From JBJHBP01 sp050485645 (lineage in GTDB: Bacteria; Pseudomonadota; Gammaproteobacteria; Steroidobacterales; Rariloculaceae), in assembly GCA_050485645.1 (NCBI GenBank), contig JBJHBT010000017.1, forward strand, positions 17,857-81,856: a stretch of DNA of 64,000 nucleotides, written 5' to 3'. Under the pieces are notes generated by a model, which was not told the DNA's origin, searched no databases, and was given only the letters and a program-made list of their open reading frames with translations. This document shows positions 25,977-33,483 of this stretch, piece by piece (the stretch's first letter is position 1; each line of letters begins with the position of its first letter). The position numbers and the translations under genes were made by a program.

Positions 25977-26210
25977 ATGAGTACCGACCCGAACGTGCAT
26001 CGATTCGATCTCGAATTGCAGAGACTTGAGAAGCGCCTGGAAGAACTGGTGCTGATCTGCAAGCAGCTGCAGGAAGAGAATCGATCGTTACGACAGCGTC
26101 AGGACACACTGACGGCCGAGCGCGCGCAGCTGTTGCAGCGCAATGAACAGGTCCGTGGCCGGGTGGAAGCCATGATCGGCCGACTCAAGGGCATGGAGCA
26201 GACCTCGTGA
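25977..26210 (+). CDS. zapB: ZapB-like coiled-coil cell division protein (TIGR02449 type)
   Basis: 77 residues, almost wholly a heptad-patterned coiled coil (LQRLEKRLEELVLICKQL and onward). Small coiled-coil proteins of this kind directly precede zapA in many gammaproteobacteria and are thought to help crosslink FtsZ with ZapA. ATG 25977 is preferred over an upstream in-frame ATG because homology and the promoter both begin there. Its stop overlaps the zapA GTG (GTGA). Confidence 0.82.
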   Translation: MSTDPNVHRFDLELQRLEKRLEELVLICKQLQEENRSLRQRQDTLTAERAQLLQRNEQVRGRVEAMIGRLKGMEQTS

Positions 26211-26521
26211 CCGACAGTTTCACGCAGGTCACGATACGCATTCTCGAGAAGGAATATCAGGTGGCCTGCCCGGTGTCGGAGCGCGCCGCGCTGCTCGCCT
26301 CCGCGGAACTCCTGAACAAGAAGATGCGCGAAATCCGTGACAGCGGCAAGGTCGTCGGGCTCGATCGCGTCGCTGTCATGGCAGCGCTGAACATGGCCAA
26401 TGAGCTGATCCAGGCGCAGGGCTTCAGCGAACAGATGGCCAACGTGGTCGGCACCCGGGTGCGCACGATGCGCGAACGCCTGGATTCAGCACTCGGTCCA
26501 CCCAAGCAACTACCGCTGTAA
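26207..26521 (+). CDS. zapA: Cell division protein ZapA
   Basis: 104 residues: an N-terminal globular half (VTIRILEKEYQVACP) and a C-terminal coiled-coil half, the ZapA layout. It binds FtsZ and bundles protofilaments at the septum. The GTG start overlaps the zapB stop. It is followed by the 6S RNA gene and ygfA, the classical order. Confidence 0.92.
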   Translation: MTDSFTQVTIRILEKEYQVACPVSERAALLASAELLNKKMREIRDSGKVVGLDRVAVMAALNMANELIQAQGFSEQMANVVGTRVRTMRERLDSALGPPKQLPL

Positions 26522-26599
26522 CCCATACGGCTGGGCCGGTCCTGCCCGTACCGGGCAGATCGGACTGACTACGGCCGCTATCAATAGTATCCTGACAGC

Positions 26600-26792
26600 C
26601 ATGGTGTTCCCTGCGGTGTTCGACGCGAATTGGAAGTCTTTCGACCCTAACTCATGATCCAGGGGTTACCGTCTGTCGGTGGCGTTGTGCAGATCCGGTC
26701 TACCCGGGTAGCCTGCAACCATCACGGCCTACCCCACTTGTTGCTCCGGTTCGAGAGCAACGATTCGTGACGGCACAGGCGGGGAGCACCTC
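26600..26792 (+). ncRNA. ssrS: 6S RNA
   Basis: The 275-nt gap between zapA and ygfA is the conserved ssrS site. GGTGTTCCCTGCGGTGT (from 26603) and ACAGGCGGGGAGCACC (to about 26790) form the long closing stem with a few bulges and G-U pairs; a central open region and an apical hairpin (GTTGCTC/GAGAGCAAC) lie between. A -10-like TAGTAT ends at 26590, placing the 5' end near 26597. 6S RNA mimics an open promoter and sequesters sigma-70 RNA polymerase in stationary phase. A separate perfect hairpin (26542-26548/26552-26558) between zapA and this gene may end zapA transcription. Ends are uncertain by about 5 nt. Confidence 0.88.
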
Positions 26793-26795
26793 TCC

Positions 26796-27437
26796 TTGAC
26801 AACACCAGACCAAACCGCGCAGGCACACCATGCCGCCGAACGTCGCGCGCTGCGCAGACAGGTACGGGCACAGCGCCGCGAATTCCCGCCAGCCGCGCGC
26901 GCGGCCGCCGACTCGCAGATCCTGCGCAGAATACTTGCGCTGCCGGCTTTCCGGGCAGCGCGCAATATCGCCGTCTACTTCGCCTTCGACGGTGAGCCAT
27001 CGCTGTCGACGCTGATGCGCATCGCCGAACGTCGCGGCAAACGCCTGTTCGCTCCAGTCATCAATGCCGAACATATGCATTTCGCCCCGGTAGACCGAAG
27101 CGCACGGATGAACACGAATTTCTTTGGCATCCACGAGCCCCGGAACGCGCGGGCATTCGATGCCCGGCGGCTGGATCTGGTGCTCACCCCACTGGTTGCG
27201 TTCGATGAGTACGGAACGCGCATCGGCGTGGGACGTGGTTACTACGACAGGGCATTCGAGTTTCTTGGCCACCGATCATCATGGCTGCGGCCGCGACTGG
27301 TGGGAGTGGCCTACAGTTTCCAGTGCATGCAAAACCCGCTGCATCGTTCGCACTGGGACATCCCATTGGTGGGTGCCGTCACCGAAGCGCGGACGTATCG
27401 CTTCGATACCAATGCCGCGCATCAGCCGACTCCTTAG
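26796..27437 (+). CDS. ygfA: 5-formyltetrahydrofolate cyclo-ligase family protein
   Basis: 213 residues. It converts 5-formyl-THF to 5,10-methenyl-THF using ATP. The conserved GTRIGVGRGYYDR block and the LTPLVAFD segment are present. TTG 26796 is the start, only a few nt after the 6S RNA 3' end, so the two are likely one transcript, as in E. coli ssrS-ygfA. An EVE-domain gene follows after 23 nt. Confidence 0.93.
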   Translation: MTTPDQTAQAHHAAERRALRRQVRAQRREFPPAARAAADSQILRRILALPAFRAARNIAVYFAFDGEPSLSTLMRIAERRGKRLFAPVINAEHMHFAPVDRSARMNTNFFGIHEPRNARAFDARRLDLVLTPLVAFDEYGTRIGVGRGYYDRAFEFLGHRSSWLRPRLVGVAYSFQCMQNPLHRSHWDIPLVGAVTEARTYRFDTNAAHQPTP

Positions 27438-27460
27438 ACCAACAGCCCGGGAGGGTTTCG

Positions 27461-27925
27461 ATGAACTACTGGCTGCTCAAGTCCGAACCTTCGACCTTCA
27501 GCATCGAGGATCTGGCCGCCAGTCCGGGTCGACGGACATGCTGGGATGGCGTGCGCAATTATCAGGCGCGAAACTTCATTCGGGACGAAATGCGGCGCGG
27601 CGACCGCGCTTTTTTTTACCACTCCAGCTGCGCGCAACCGGGCATTGCCGGCATCGTCCGCATCGCGCGCGCCGCCTATCCGGATCACACCCAGTTCGAC
27701 CCGGAGAGTCCTTACCATGATCCCGACAGCGAGCCGTCCGACCCGCGTTGGTACATGGTGGACATCACACTCGACAAGGCGTTCAACCGCGTCATAACCC
27801 TGCCAGAACTGCGTGAACACACGGCTGGCGGGCTTTCCGGCATGACTTTGTTGCGGCGTGGAAACCGGCTTTCGGTGATGCCAGTGAGCGACGATCACTG
27901 GGAGTTCATCCTGAAACTTTTGTGA
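27461..27925 (+). CDS. EVE-domain protein
   Basis: 154 residues starting MNYWLLKSEP, the hallmark of the EVE (thymocyte nuclear protein 1-like, PUA-related) family, with the CWDGVRNYQARN and FFYHSS segments. The fold suggests binding of modified nucleotides in DNA or RNA. GGGAGGG precedes ATG 27461. Probably co-transcribed with ygfA. Confidence 0.9.
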   Translation: MNYWLLKSEPSTFSIEDLAASPGRRTCWDGVRNYQARNFIRDEMRRGDRAFFYHSSCAQPGIAGIVRIARAAYPDHTQFDPESPYHDPDSEPSDPRWYMVDITLDKAFNRVITLPELREHTAGGLSGMTLLRRGNRLSVMPVSDDHWEFILKLL

Positions 27926-28064
27926 GGCTGCATCGCCCTGCTGCACATCGACACGACGCGTTTTGTTTTCACAACTGAGCATCCAGTCACACTTCCTGGT
28001 TGGACACGCTTGGGCGTTGATGCGCAAAAATCGGTAACACGCTGGAATTTTTGATCCTTTTATA

Positions 28065-28070
28065 TATACT
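28065..28070 (+). promoter_or_regulatory. -10 box of the histone-like gene
   Basis: TATACT, inside an AT-rich stretch TATATATACT and unusually AT-rich for this genome, lies 31 nt before ATG 28102, leaving a normal leader. The -35 is weak. It is the clearest -10 in the 176-nt gap after the EVE gene. Confidence 0.5.
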
Positions 28071-28101
28071 CAACGCCGTTTAACCGACACGGAGACTACC
28101 C

Positions 28102-28464
28102 ATGGCTCAAGAATCGGCTTCTCAGAAAAAGACATCTGTGAAAAAGACGTCTACCAAGCGTAAGTCTGTACGACGCAAGGTAGCGAAGAAACCTGCCGCC
28201 AAGAAGAAGGCTACCAAGAAGCGAGTAGCGAAGAAGGCGGCGAAGAAAAAGACGACCAAGAAAAAGGCAGCCAAGAAAAAGACCAAGAAAAAAGTAGCCA
28301 AGAAGAAAACCGCCAAGAAGAAAACCAAGAAGAAAGTGGCGAAGAAAAAAGCTGCCAAGAAAAAGACCAAAAAGAAAGTAGCCAAGAAAAAGACAACCAA
28401 GGCTCGCGGTAAGAAGGCCACCAAGAAGAAGGCAGCCCGCAAGACCGCGCGTAAGAAGCGGTAA
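28102..28464 (+). CDS. Histone H1-like Lys/Ala-rich DNA-binding protein
   Basis: 120 residues, more than half Lys, built from repeated KKxAKKK/KKKTKKKVAKKK units after a short polar N-terminus. This resembles bacterial H1-like proteins (AlgP-type tails, HctA/B, BpH1); nucleoid binding is inferred from charge and repeats alone. The gene has its own promoter and terminator and is rich in AAG/AAA codons, so its GC content is well below its neighbours. The repeats could recombine in frame and change length. Confidence 0.8.
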   Translation: MAQESASQKKTSVKKTSTKRKSVRRKVAKKPAAKKKATKKRVAKKAAKKKTTKKKAAKKKTKKKVAKKKTAKKKTKKKVAKKKAAKKKTKKKVAKKKTTKARGKKATKKKAARKTARKKR

Positions 28465-28513
28465 GATGTTTGACCGCTCAATGGAGTCGTGATTCGACTC
28501 TATGCCTCAACAA

Positions 28514-28542
28514 GTGCCCGCTACGTAGCGGGCACTTTTTTT
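28514..28542 (+). terminator. Intrinsic terminator
   Basis: GTGCCCGC and GCGGGCAC form a perfect 8-bp stem around TACGTA, followed by seven T residues. It ends transcription of the histone-like gene before rpiA. Confidence 0.95.
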
Positions 28543-28556
28543 CCGCCGGGTGAACC

Positions 28557-29213
28557 ATGAATCAGAACGAACTCAAGCGTAACGCCGCGCTGGCGGCAAT
28601 GGAGTATCTGCAGGATGGCATGGCGCTGGGCGTGGGCACCGGCAGCACGGTGGACCATCTGATCGACGCCCTGGCGAACACCCGCCGCAGGCCGGACGTC
28701 GTCGTTTCAAGCTCCGAACGATCTACGGCCCGGTTGCGCGACGCGGGAATCGAAGTCGTCGAGCTTGCCGAAGTCGGCACCCTGGATCTGTACATCGACG
28801 GCGCCGATGAAGCCACCAAGCATCGTCACCTGGTGAAAGGCGGTGGCGGTGCGCTGACGCGCGAAAAGGTGCTCGCGGCGGCGTCCAGAAAGTTCGTATG
28901 CATTGCCGATGAGTCGAAACTGGTCGGCATGCTGGGTCGATTTCCGCTGCCCGTGGAAGTCGTGCCGATGGCGCGATCCTACGTTTCGCGCCAGTTCGTG
29001 AAGGCCGGTGGACAACCGATCTGGCGCGATGGATTCGTCACCGACAACGGCAACCAGATTCTGGACGTGCACAATCTGACGATTGCGAATCCGCTGGAAA
29101 TGGAGTCGCGCTTCAATCAGATAGCGGGCGTGGTCACGGTGGGACTGTTCGCCCGTCGACCGGCGGATGTGCTGCTGATCGCGGCGGCCGGCGGCATCAA
29201 GACGATCAGTTAG
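28557..29213 (+). CDS. rpiA: Ribose-5-phosphate isomerase A
   Basis: 218 residues. It interconverts ribose-5-P and ribulose-5-P. GVGTGST near the N-terminus, IDGADE with the catalytic Asp and KGGGGALTREK are all present. The start at ATG 28557 follows the terminator of the previous gene by 14 nt. It converges on the tRNA-Gln gene. Confidence 0.96.
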   Translation: MNQNELKRNAALAAMEYLQDGMALGVGTGSTVDHLIDALANTRRRPDVVVSSSERSTARLRDAGIEVVELAEVGTLDLYIDGADEATKHRHLVKGGGGALTREKVLAAASRKFVCIADESKLVGMLGRFPLPVEVVPMARSYVSRQFVKAGGQPIWRDGFVTDNGNQILDVHNLTIANPLEMESRFNQIAGVVTVGLFARRPADVLLIAAAGGIKTIS

Positions 29214-29230
29214 GCGGGCACGGCCGGGAG

Positions 29231-29304
29231 TGGCTGGGGGACCAGGATTCGAACCTGGGTTCTCGGAGTCAGAGTCCGATGTCTTGCCTCTAGACGATCC
29301 CCCA
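29231..29304 (-). tRNA. tRNA-Gln (anticodon CUG)
   Basis: The minus strand folds into a full cloverleaf: acceptor TGGGGGA/TCCCCCA, discriminator G and encoded CCA; anticodon stem TCGGA/TCCGA with loop CTCTGAC giving anticodon CUG; T-arm with GGTTCGAATCC. 74 nt. It lies about 45 nt after rpsI on the same strand and may be co-transcribed with rplM-rpsI. Confidence 0.95.
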
Positions 29305-29348
29305 ATCCAGAAGCGCGAATCCTGCCCCGGATGCCCGGGAAACGCGAA

Positions 29349-29741
29349 TCAGCGCTTGGAGAACTGGGTGGCCCGGCGAGCCTTGCGCAAACCAACCTTC
29401 TTACGCTCGACTTCACGTGCGTCGCGGGTAACGAACCCGGCACGACGCAGCGGCTGACGCAGTGTTTCATCGTAAGCCATCAGCGCCCGCGTGATCCCGT
29501 GCCTGATTGCACCGGCCTGGCCGGTGGTGCCGCCACCCCTGACCGTGACGTGAATATCGAAGCGGTCGGTCAGTTCGGCCACTTCCAGCGGCTGGCGCAC
29601 GATCATGCGCGCGGTCTTGCGACCGAAAAAATCATCCAGAAGGCGGCCGTTGATGCGGATCTCCCCGCTGCCGGGCTTCAGAAATACACGTGCGGCCGAG
29701 GTCTTGCGCCGGCCCGTACCATAGTTGGAAAGCGTCGCCAT
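29349..29741 (-). CDS. rpsI: 30S ribosomal protein S9
   Basis: 130 residues with the S9 signature GGGTTGQAGAIRHGI and the basic C-terminal tail ending in SKR, which reaches the P-site tRNA. It sits 17 nt after rplM, the universal L13-S9 operon. Confidence 0.98.
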   Translation of the reverse strand: MATLSNYGTGRRKTSAARVFLKPGSGEIRINGRLLDDFFGRKTARMIVRQPLEVAELTDRFDIHVTVRGGGTTGQAGAIRHGITRALMAYDETLRQPLRRAGFVTRDAREVERKKVGLRKARRATQFSKR

Positions 29742-29758
29742 ATCAGCGGAACTCCGGG

Positions 29759-30187
29759 TCAGAAGGACAGCGGCGCAGGCTGCTGCGCCTCATGCGGATG
29801 GGATGGGCCGCGGACCACCTTCAGTTTCCTGAGCATCTGGCGACCCAGCGGATTGCGGGGCAGCATGCCCTTCACAGCCAGCTCCAGCACCCGCTCCGGA
29901 GCGCGCGCCAGCAGGTTCTCCAGCGGCTCGGATTTCAGGTTGCCGATGTACCCGGTGTGATGATGGTACATCTTGTCCTTGAGCTTGCGACCGGTGACGC
30001 GGATCTTTTCCGCGTTGATCACAACAATGTAGTCGCCGGTATCGACATGCGCCGTGTACACGGGCTTGTGCTTGCCGCGCAGACGACTGGCGATTTCGGT
30101 TGCCAGTCGGCCAAGGGTCTGCCCCGTGGCGTCGACGACGTACCAGTCACGCCGGACGGTCTCCGGCTTTGCGGAATATGTTTTCAT
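29759..30187 (-). CDS. rplM: 50S ribosomal protein L13
   Basis: 142 residues, as in E. coli, opening MKTYSAKPETVRRDWYVVDA with GKHKPVYTAHVDTGD and the GMLPRNPLG segment. First gene of rplM-rpsI. Confidence 0.98.
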   Translation of the reverse strand: MKTYSAKPETVRRDWYVVDATGQTLGRLATEIASRLRGKHKPVYTAHVDTGDYIVVINAEKIRVTGRKLKDKMYHHHTGYIGNLKSEPLENLLARAPERVLELAVKGMLPRNPLGRQMLRKLKVVRGPSHPHEAQQPAPLSF

Positions 30188-30204
30188 CGTGGTGGCTGCC
30201 GCTG

Positions 30205-30228
30205 ATTATCCGGGCCGCACCGGCCCGG
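30205..30228 (-). promoter_or_regulatory. Possible rplM promoter -10 box with adjoining palindrome
   Basis: On the minus strand GATAAT (30205-30210) lies 17 nt before the rplM ATG. Immediately upstream CCGGGC/GCCCGG (30210-30228) forms a hairpin that could end transcription from the DUF481 gene. The -35 is weak. Confidence 0.4.
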
Positions 30229-30313
30229 CGAAAGGCGGAATACTACTGATGCGGCCTGCCCGGCGCAACAGGCGAAACCGCCAATCTTGCCTCGGGCCGG
30301 CTTGCGGCCATGC

Positions 30314-31045
30314 TCAGAAGGCGTATTCCAGTGAAACCGACGAGAAAATATCCGTGCGGACCGACCCGGGCGGCACGTCCGAGTCACGCCGCAGGCGGTA
30401 CGAGACAACCAGGGCGATGTCCGTGAACAGCCTTGCGCGCAGCGCCGAGACGGATTCCGTGCGGGTATTGGACGAGCCGGATTCCACGACCAGCTCCTGG
30501 GCGAACGAGGTGGTGGAATTGAGCGTCCACTCGTAGTCGAGCGTCGCACGGGCAATCGCCTCTTCCGTGGTGGCGCCGTCGATACGGCGCGCGAAACGCC
30601 GGCCCAGACCGGCCTCGACGTTGAATTCGTGATTATCGGTATCAACCACCGTGTGGCCATAGCCGAGTGATTCCGAACGCTGCCGTTGATAGGCCGCGAA
30701 CCGGTTCTTGTTCCAGTCGAGCGCTGCGAACATGAAGCTGCGCCCCCAGGCGCGGCGCGCCACGTAGCGGCCGGTGTACGCTTCGGTGGTGGTTTCCTCC
30801 TCGCGCGTCGCGCCCACGGCGGACAGATCCCACTCATGACTCCATTCATTCGGCACATAGCGCAGACGCAGCCGTGCGTTGGTATTGGTGCTTTCCGTGT
30901 TACCGGTGGTGGACAGAAAACCCAGGGTTGCGCGGCCCGACACCGTGTCTTCGTCGCCCTGCGCGCTGGCCGCGGTGGCGAGAAACTGGCCCGCCAGCAC
31001 AAAGCCGGCCAGGCGTCCGGACAACGCAACAGATCGCTTGAGCAT
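30314..31045 (-). CDS. DUF481 (YdiY-type) outer membrane beta-barrel protein
   Basis: 243 residues with a signal peptide ending at ASA (about 28) and then alternating amphipathic strands ending in a C-terminal Phe (LEYAF), the outer membrane insertion signal. The SGRATLGFLSTTGNTES segment is typical of DUF481/YdiY salt-induced proteins. Function unknown. ATG 31045 begins the signal peptide; the much longer open frame upstream is antisense to coq7 and is not coding. Confidence 0.85.
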   Translation of the reverse strand: MLKRSVALSGRLAGFVLAGQFLATAASAQGDEDTVSGRATLGFLSTTGNTESTNTNARLRLRYVPNEWSHEWDLSAVGATREEETTTEAYTGRYVARRAWGRSFMFAALDWNKNRFAAYQRQRSESLGYGHTVVDTDNHEFNVEAGLGRRFARRIDGATTEEAIARATLDYEWTLNSTTSFAQELVVESGSSNTRTESVSALRARLFTDIALVVSYRLRRDSDVPPGSVRTDIFSSVSLEYAF

Positions 31046-31120
31046 CAAAAAACTCCCAAAATCGGCGAAAAAACGGCAGAAAGTCCGCTGGATCTCCCCC
31101 TGTACCCGCGGATGGCGCAG

Positions 31121-31126
31121 TATAAT
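31121..31126 (+). promoter_or_regulatory. -10 box TATAAT 6 nt before coq7 ATG
   Basis: A perfect consensus TATAAT is followed by 6 nt and ATG 31133, so the transcript would start at the ATG. No -35 match at 17 nt and no Shine-Dalgarno. Confidence 0.5.
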
Positions 31127-31132
31127 CGACGC

Positions 31133-31771
31133 ATGATGCGCGATTTCAATCGTCTGGATCTGCTTCTGGCGGTCGCCGACGATGCCCTGCGAACGCTCAC
31201 AACGCGGCCGCACCCGGCACGACCGGACCCTGCCGTCGGCCATGCCGATGGCGACATGTCCGCGATCGAACGCGATCTCAGCGCCTCGCTGATGCGTGTC
31301 AATCACGCCGGCGAAATTTCCGCCCAGGCGCTGTACACGGGTCAGGCGCTTACCGCCCGGGCAGCCGACACGCGTGCCGTGCTCCAGGCAGCGGCGCTGG
31401 AGGAACGCGACCACCTTGCGTGGTGCGCCCGACGCATCGATGAACTGGGTGGCCGCATCAGTCTGCTGGCGCCGCTCTGGTACACCGGCAGCGTCACGCT
31501 GGGCGCGCTCGCCGGGCTGGCCGGCGACCGGGCCAGCCTCGGGTTCGTCGCGGAAACCGAGCGGCAGGTCGAAGCGCATCTGCACGACCATCTGGAAAAA
31601 CTTCCCGAACAGGATCAGAAAAGCCGGGCCATACTGGAACAGATGGCCGACGATGAGGCCCGACATGGAGCGACGGCACGCCTGGCCGGCGGCGCCGATC
31701 TGCCCGTGCCGGTACGCCTCCTGATGAAGGCAGGCGGCGAAATACTGCGCAAGACCGCGCTGCACCTGTGA
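31133..31771 (+). CDS. coq7: Demethoxyubiquinone hydroxylase Coq7
   Basis: 212 residues of the ferritin-like di-iron Coq7 family, adding the C6 hydroxyl late in ubiquinone synthesis. Ligand motifs: NHAGE (E61), EERDH (E91, H94) and two later E/H sets (ETERQVEAH and DDEARH). Coq7 takes the place of enteric UbiF and complements UbiH and UbiI encoded at 22-24 kb. Two ATGs are adjacent. The CRP site overlaps its stop codon. Confidence 0.94.
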   Translation: MMRDFNRLDLLLAVADDALRTLTTRPHPARPDPAVGHADGDMSAIERDLSASLMRVNHAGEISAQALYTGQALTARAADTRAVLQAAALEERDHLAWCARRIDELGGRISLLAPLWYTGSVTLGALAGLAGDRASLGFVAETERQVEAHLHDHLEKLPEQDQKSRAILEQMADDEARHGATARLAGGADLPVPVRLLMKAGGEILRKTALHL

Positions 31772-31782
31772 TCTGAATCACA
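31767..31782. promoter_or_regulatory. Consensus CRP-binding site upstream of crp
   Basis: TGTGA-TCTGAA-TCACA matches the CRP consensus TGTGA-N6-TCACA perfectly. It overlaps the coq7 stop. A -10-like TTTAAT at 31823-31828 puts the predicted start near 31835, so the site is centred about 60 nt upstream, the Class I activation position. Autoregulation of crp is inferred. Confidence 0.75.
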
Positions 31783-31859
31783 ATGCGCCCGTGTTATTGC
31801 TTGTCTGGGCGTTGCGATTTGATTTAATACAACATTACGTCAAGCGGGAGTGACGAACG

Positions 31860-32543
31860 ATGGACGAAGCCCTGAGACCACTGAGCGATATACCGGCGAT
31901 CAATCGATTCCTCAGTTATTGCCGTGTGCGCACGATTGCGGCGAAAACCGTGATGATCCACGCTGGCGACCTGCCCGACGTGCTCTATTTCATTGTCGAC
32001 GGCTCGGTCGAAGTCATGATCGAGGACGAGGACGGCAACGAAATGGTGCTGGCCTATCTGAACAAGGGCCAGTTCTTTGGTGAGATGGGGCTGTTCTACG
32101 AGCAGCCCACACGCAGCGCCTGGGTCAGAACACGCACCGAGAGCGAAATTGCGGAAATGACTTACCCGCGCTTCCGCCAGATTGCTTCGGAGAGTCCCGG
32201 TCTGATCTTCGAACTGGCAACCCAGCTGGCCACGCGGCTGAATCGCACCAACCGCAAGCTCGGCGATCTGGCATTCGTCGACGTCACCGGTCGCGTGGCG
32301 CACGCGATCATGGATCTGTGCAAGGAACCGGACGCGATGACGCATCCGGAAGGCATGCAGATCAAGGTGTCACGGCAGGAGCTGTCACGTCTCGTCGGCT
32401 GTTCGCGGGAAATGGCGGGTCGGGTGCTGAAGGTGCTTGAGGATCAGGGCCTGGTGCGGGCCAACGGCAAGACCATCGTCGTGTTCAATGCCCGCCGCGA
32501 CCCTCCGAAAGCACGCCGGGAAGGGCTGCGCCGCCAGGCGTAA
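31860..32543 (+). CDS. crp: cAMP receptor protein (CRP/Vfr-type regulator)
   Basis: 227 residues, close to E. coli CRP and Pseudomonas Vfr throughout. The cyclic-nucleotide domain has the phosphate-cassette residues FGEMGLF (G74, E75) and RSAWVR (R85, S86) used for cAMP. The C-terminal helix-turn-helix SRQELSRLVGCSREMAGRVL keeps the Arg-Glu-x3-Arg contacts that read TGTGA. A short positively charged tail extends past the E. coli end. ATG 31860 follows GGGAG at about 9 nt. Confidence 0.94.
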   Translation: MDEALRPLSDIPAINRFLSYCRVRTIAAKTVMIHAGDLPDVLYFIVDGSVEVMIEDEDGNEMVLAYLNKGQFFGEMGLFYEQPTRSAWVRTRTESEIAEMTYPRFRQIASESPGLIFELATQLATRLNRTNRKLGDLAFVDVTGRVAHAIMDLCKEPDAMTHPEGMQIKVSRQELSRLVGCSREMAGRVLKVLEDQGLVRANGKTIVVFNARRDPPKARREGLRRQA

Positions 32544-32583
32544 CGTTGGCGGGCATCCGCCACGCTGACGCCCGCGGTCACCT

Positions 32584-33372
32584 TCACCTGGACGCCCGGT
32601 GCGCCTTGATGCGTTCGTAGGCAGCGCGGATTTCGTGCGTCTTCTGCTCGGCCACCCCCGCCATGGAGTCGGGCAGTCCACGGGCCACCAGCTTGTCGGG
32701 GTGATGCTGGTTCATCAGCCTTCGATAGGCGGTCTTGATCTCCTGATCACTGGCCGCTGACTCCACACCCAGCACCTGATAGGCACGATCCAGGTCTTCA
32801 GCCGTGTTACCCCGCCCGACACCCGAGAACTCCTGCGCTCGCGCAAGCGCCTCGATCTGCGCCAGTTCGACACGACCCACATGCAGTGTCCGTGCGACTT
32901 TCCATAATGCGTCTCGCTTGGCCTTGCCCATGTTGCCGGCGGCTACCAGCGCCTGCATCTGAATCTGCACAAAGGCACGCACCAGATCGGGACGGTCCTC
33001 CAGTTCACGGTGGAACACCGCCAGACGCTGTGCCAGCGGGTACGCGCCGGACTTGCCACGCGTGAAACAGATAATGGCTTCGCGCACTTCCTCCGGCCCC
33101 AGGCGCATTGCGTGCATCACACGGCGCGCAACGCGTATTTCCTCCTCGGAAACGCGTCCATCGCTCTTCGCCAGGTGGCCCATGACTTCGAAGGTGACAT
33201 CGGCGTACAGCTTCTGTACCCGGCCAGGCGGCGGGGCGGCCGCGCCGGGCCGCAAGCCGAAACCGCGATCAAACTGATGCCCCAGCACCACACCCACCAA
33301 CGAACCCACCGGGCCGCCTGCCGCGAAGCCGAGCAGCCCCCCGACCGCCTTGCCAAGCCAGCTCATGGCCAT
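32584..33372 (-). CDS. djlA: DjlA-type membrane-anchored J-domain co-chaperone
   Basis: 262 residues: a Gly-rich N-terminal transmembrane segment with LGHQFDRG, a TerB-like helical domain (about 55-170) and a C-terminal J domain with HHPDK. This is the DjlA layout; it stimulates DnaK at the inner membrane. Two ATGs lie two codons apart at the start. Convergent with crp and divergent from purC. Confidence 0.9.
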   Translation of the reverse strand: MAMSWLGKAVGGLLGFAAGGPVGSLVGVVLGHQFDRGFGLRPGAAAPPPGRVQKLYADVTFEVMGHLAKSDGRVSEEEIRVARRVMHAMRLGPEEVREAIICFTRGKSGAYPLAQRLAVFHRELEDRPDLVRAFVQIQMQALVAAGNMGKAKRDALWKVARTLHVGRVELAQIEALARAQEFSGVGRGNTAEDLDRAYQVLGVESAASDQEIKTAYRRLMNQHHPDKLVARGLPDSMAGVAEQKTHEIRAAYERIKAHRASR

Positions 33373-33445
33373 GCTAAGCTCCGCGCCGTATCGGGTTCAC
33401 GCTGGCAAGTTGCCCTGTCGCCAGCCCAGAAGTCATTATCCCGCC

Positions 33446-33481
33446 TTCACGTACATAGACATTCACGTATAGACCTTCACG
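33446..33481 (+). repeat. Three phased TTCACG repeats before purC
   Basis: TTCACG occurs at 33446, 33462 and 33476, spaced 16 and 14 nt, the first two within a longer imperfect repeat ending TAGAC. They lie directly before the purC ATG and overlap a TATAGA hexamer that could be its -10. They may be operator half-sites or simply a small tandem duplication. Confidence 0.5.
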
Positions 33482-33483
33482 CA

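Noticed and set aside
28102..28464. The KK-rich frame as non-coding low complexity
   Set aside because: It has a promoter, an ATG, an in-frame stop and a terminator, and keeps one frame of Lys codons.
30314..31765. A 483-residue minus-strand frame including the DUF481 protein
   Set aside because: The first 240 residues are antisense to coq7; the signal peptide at 31045 marks the real start.
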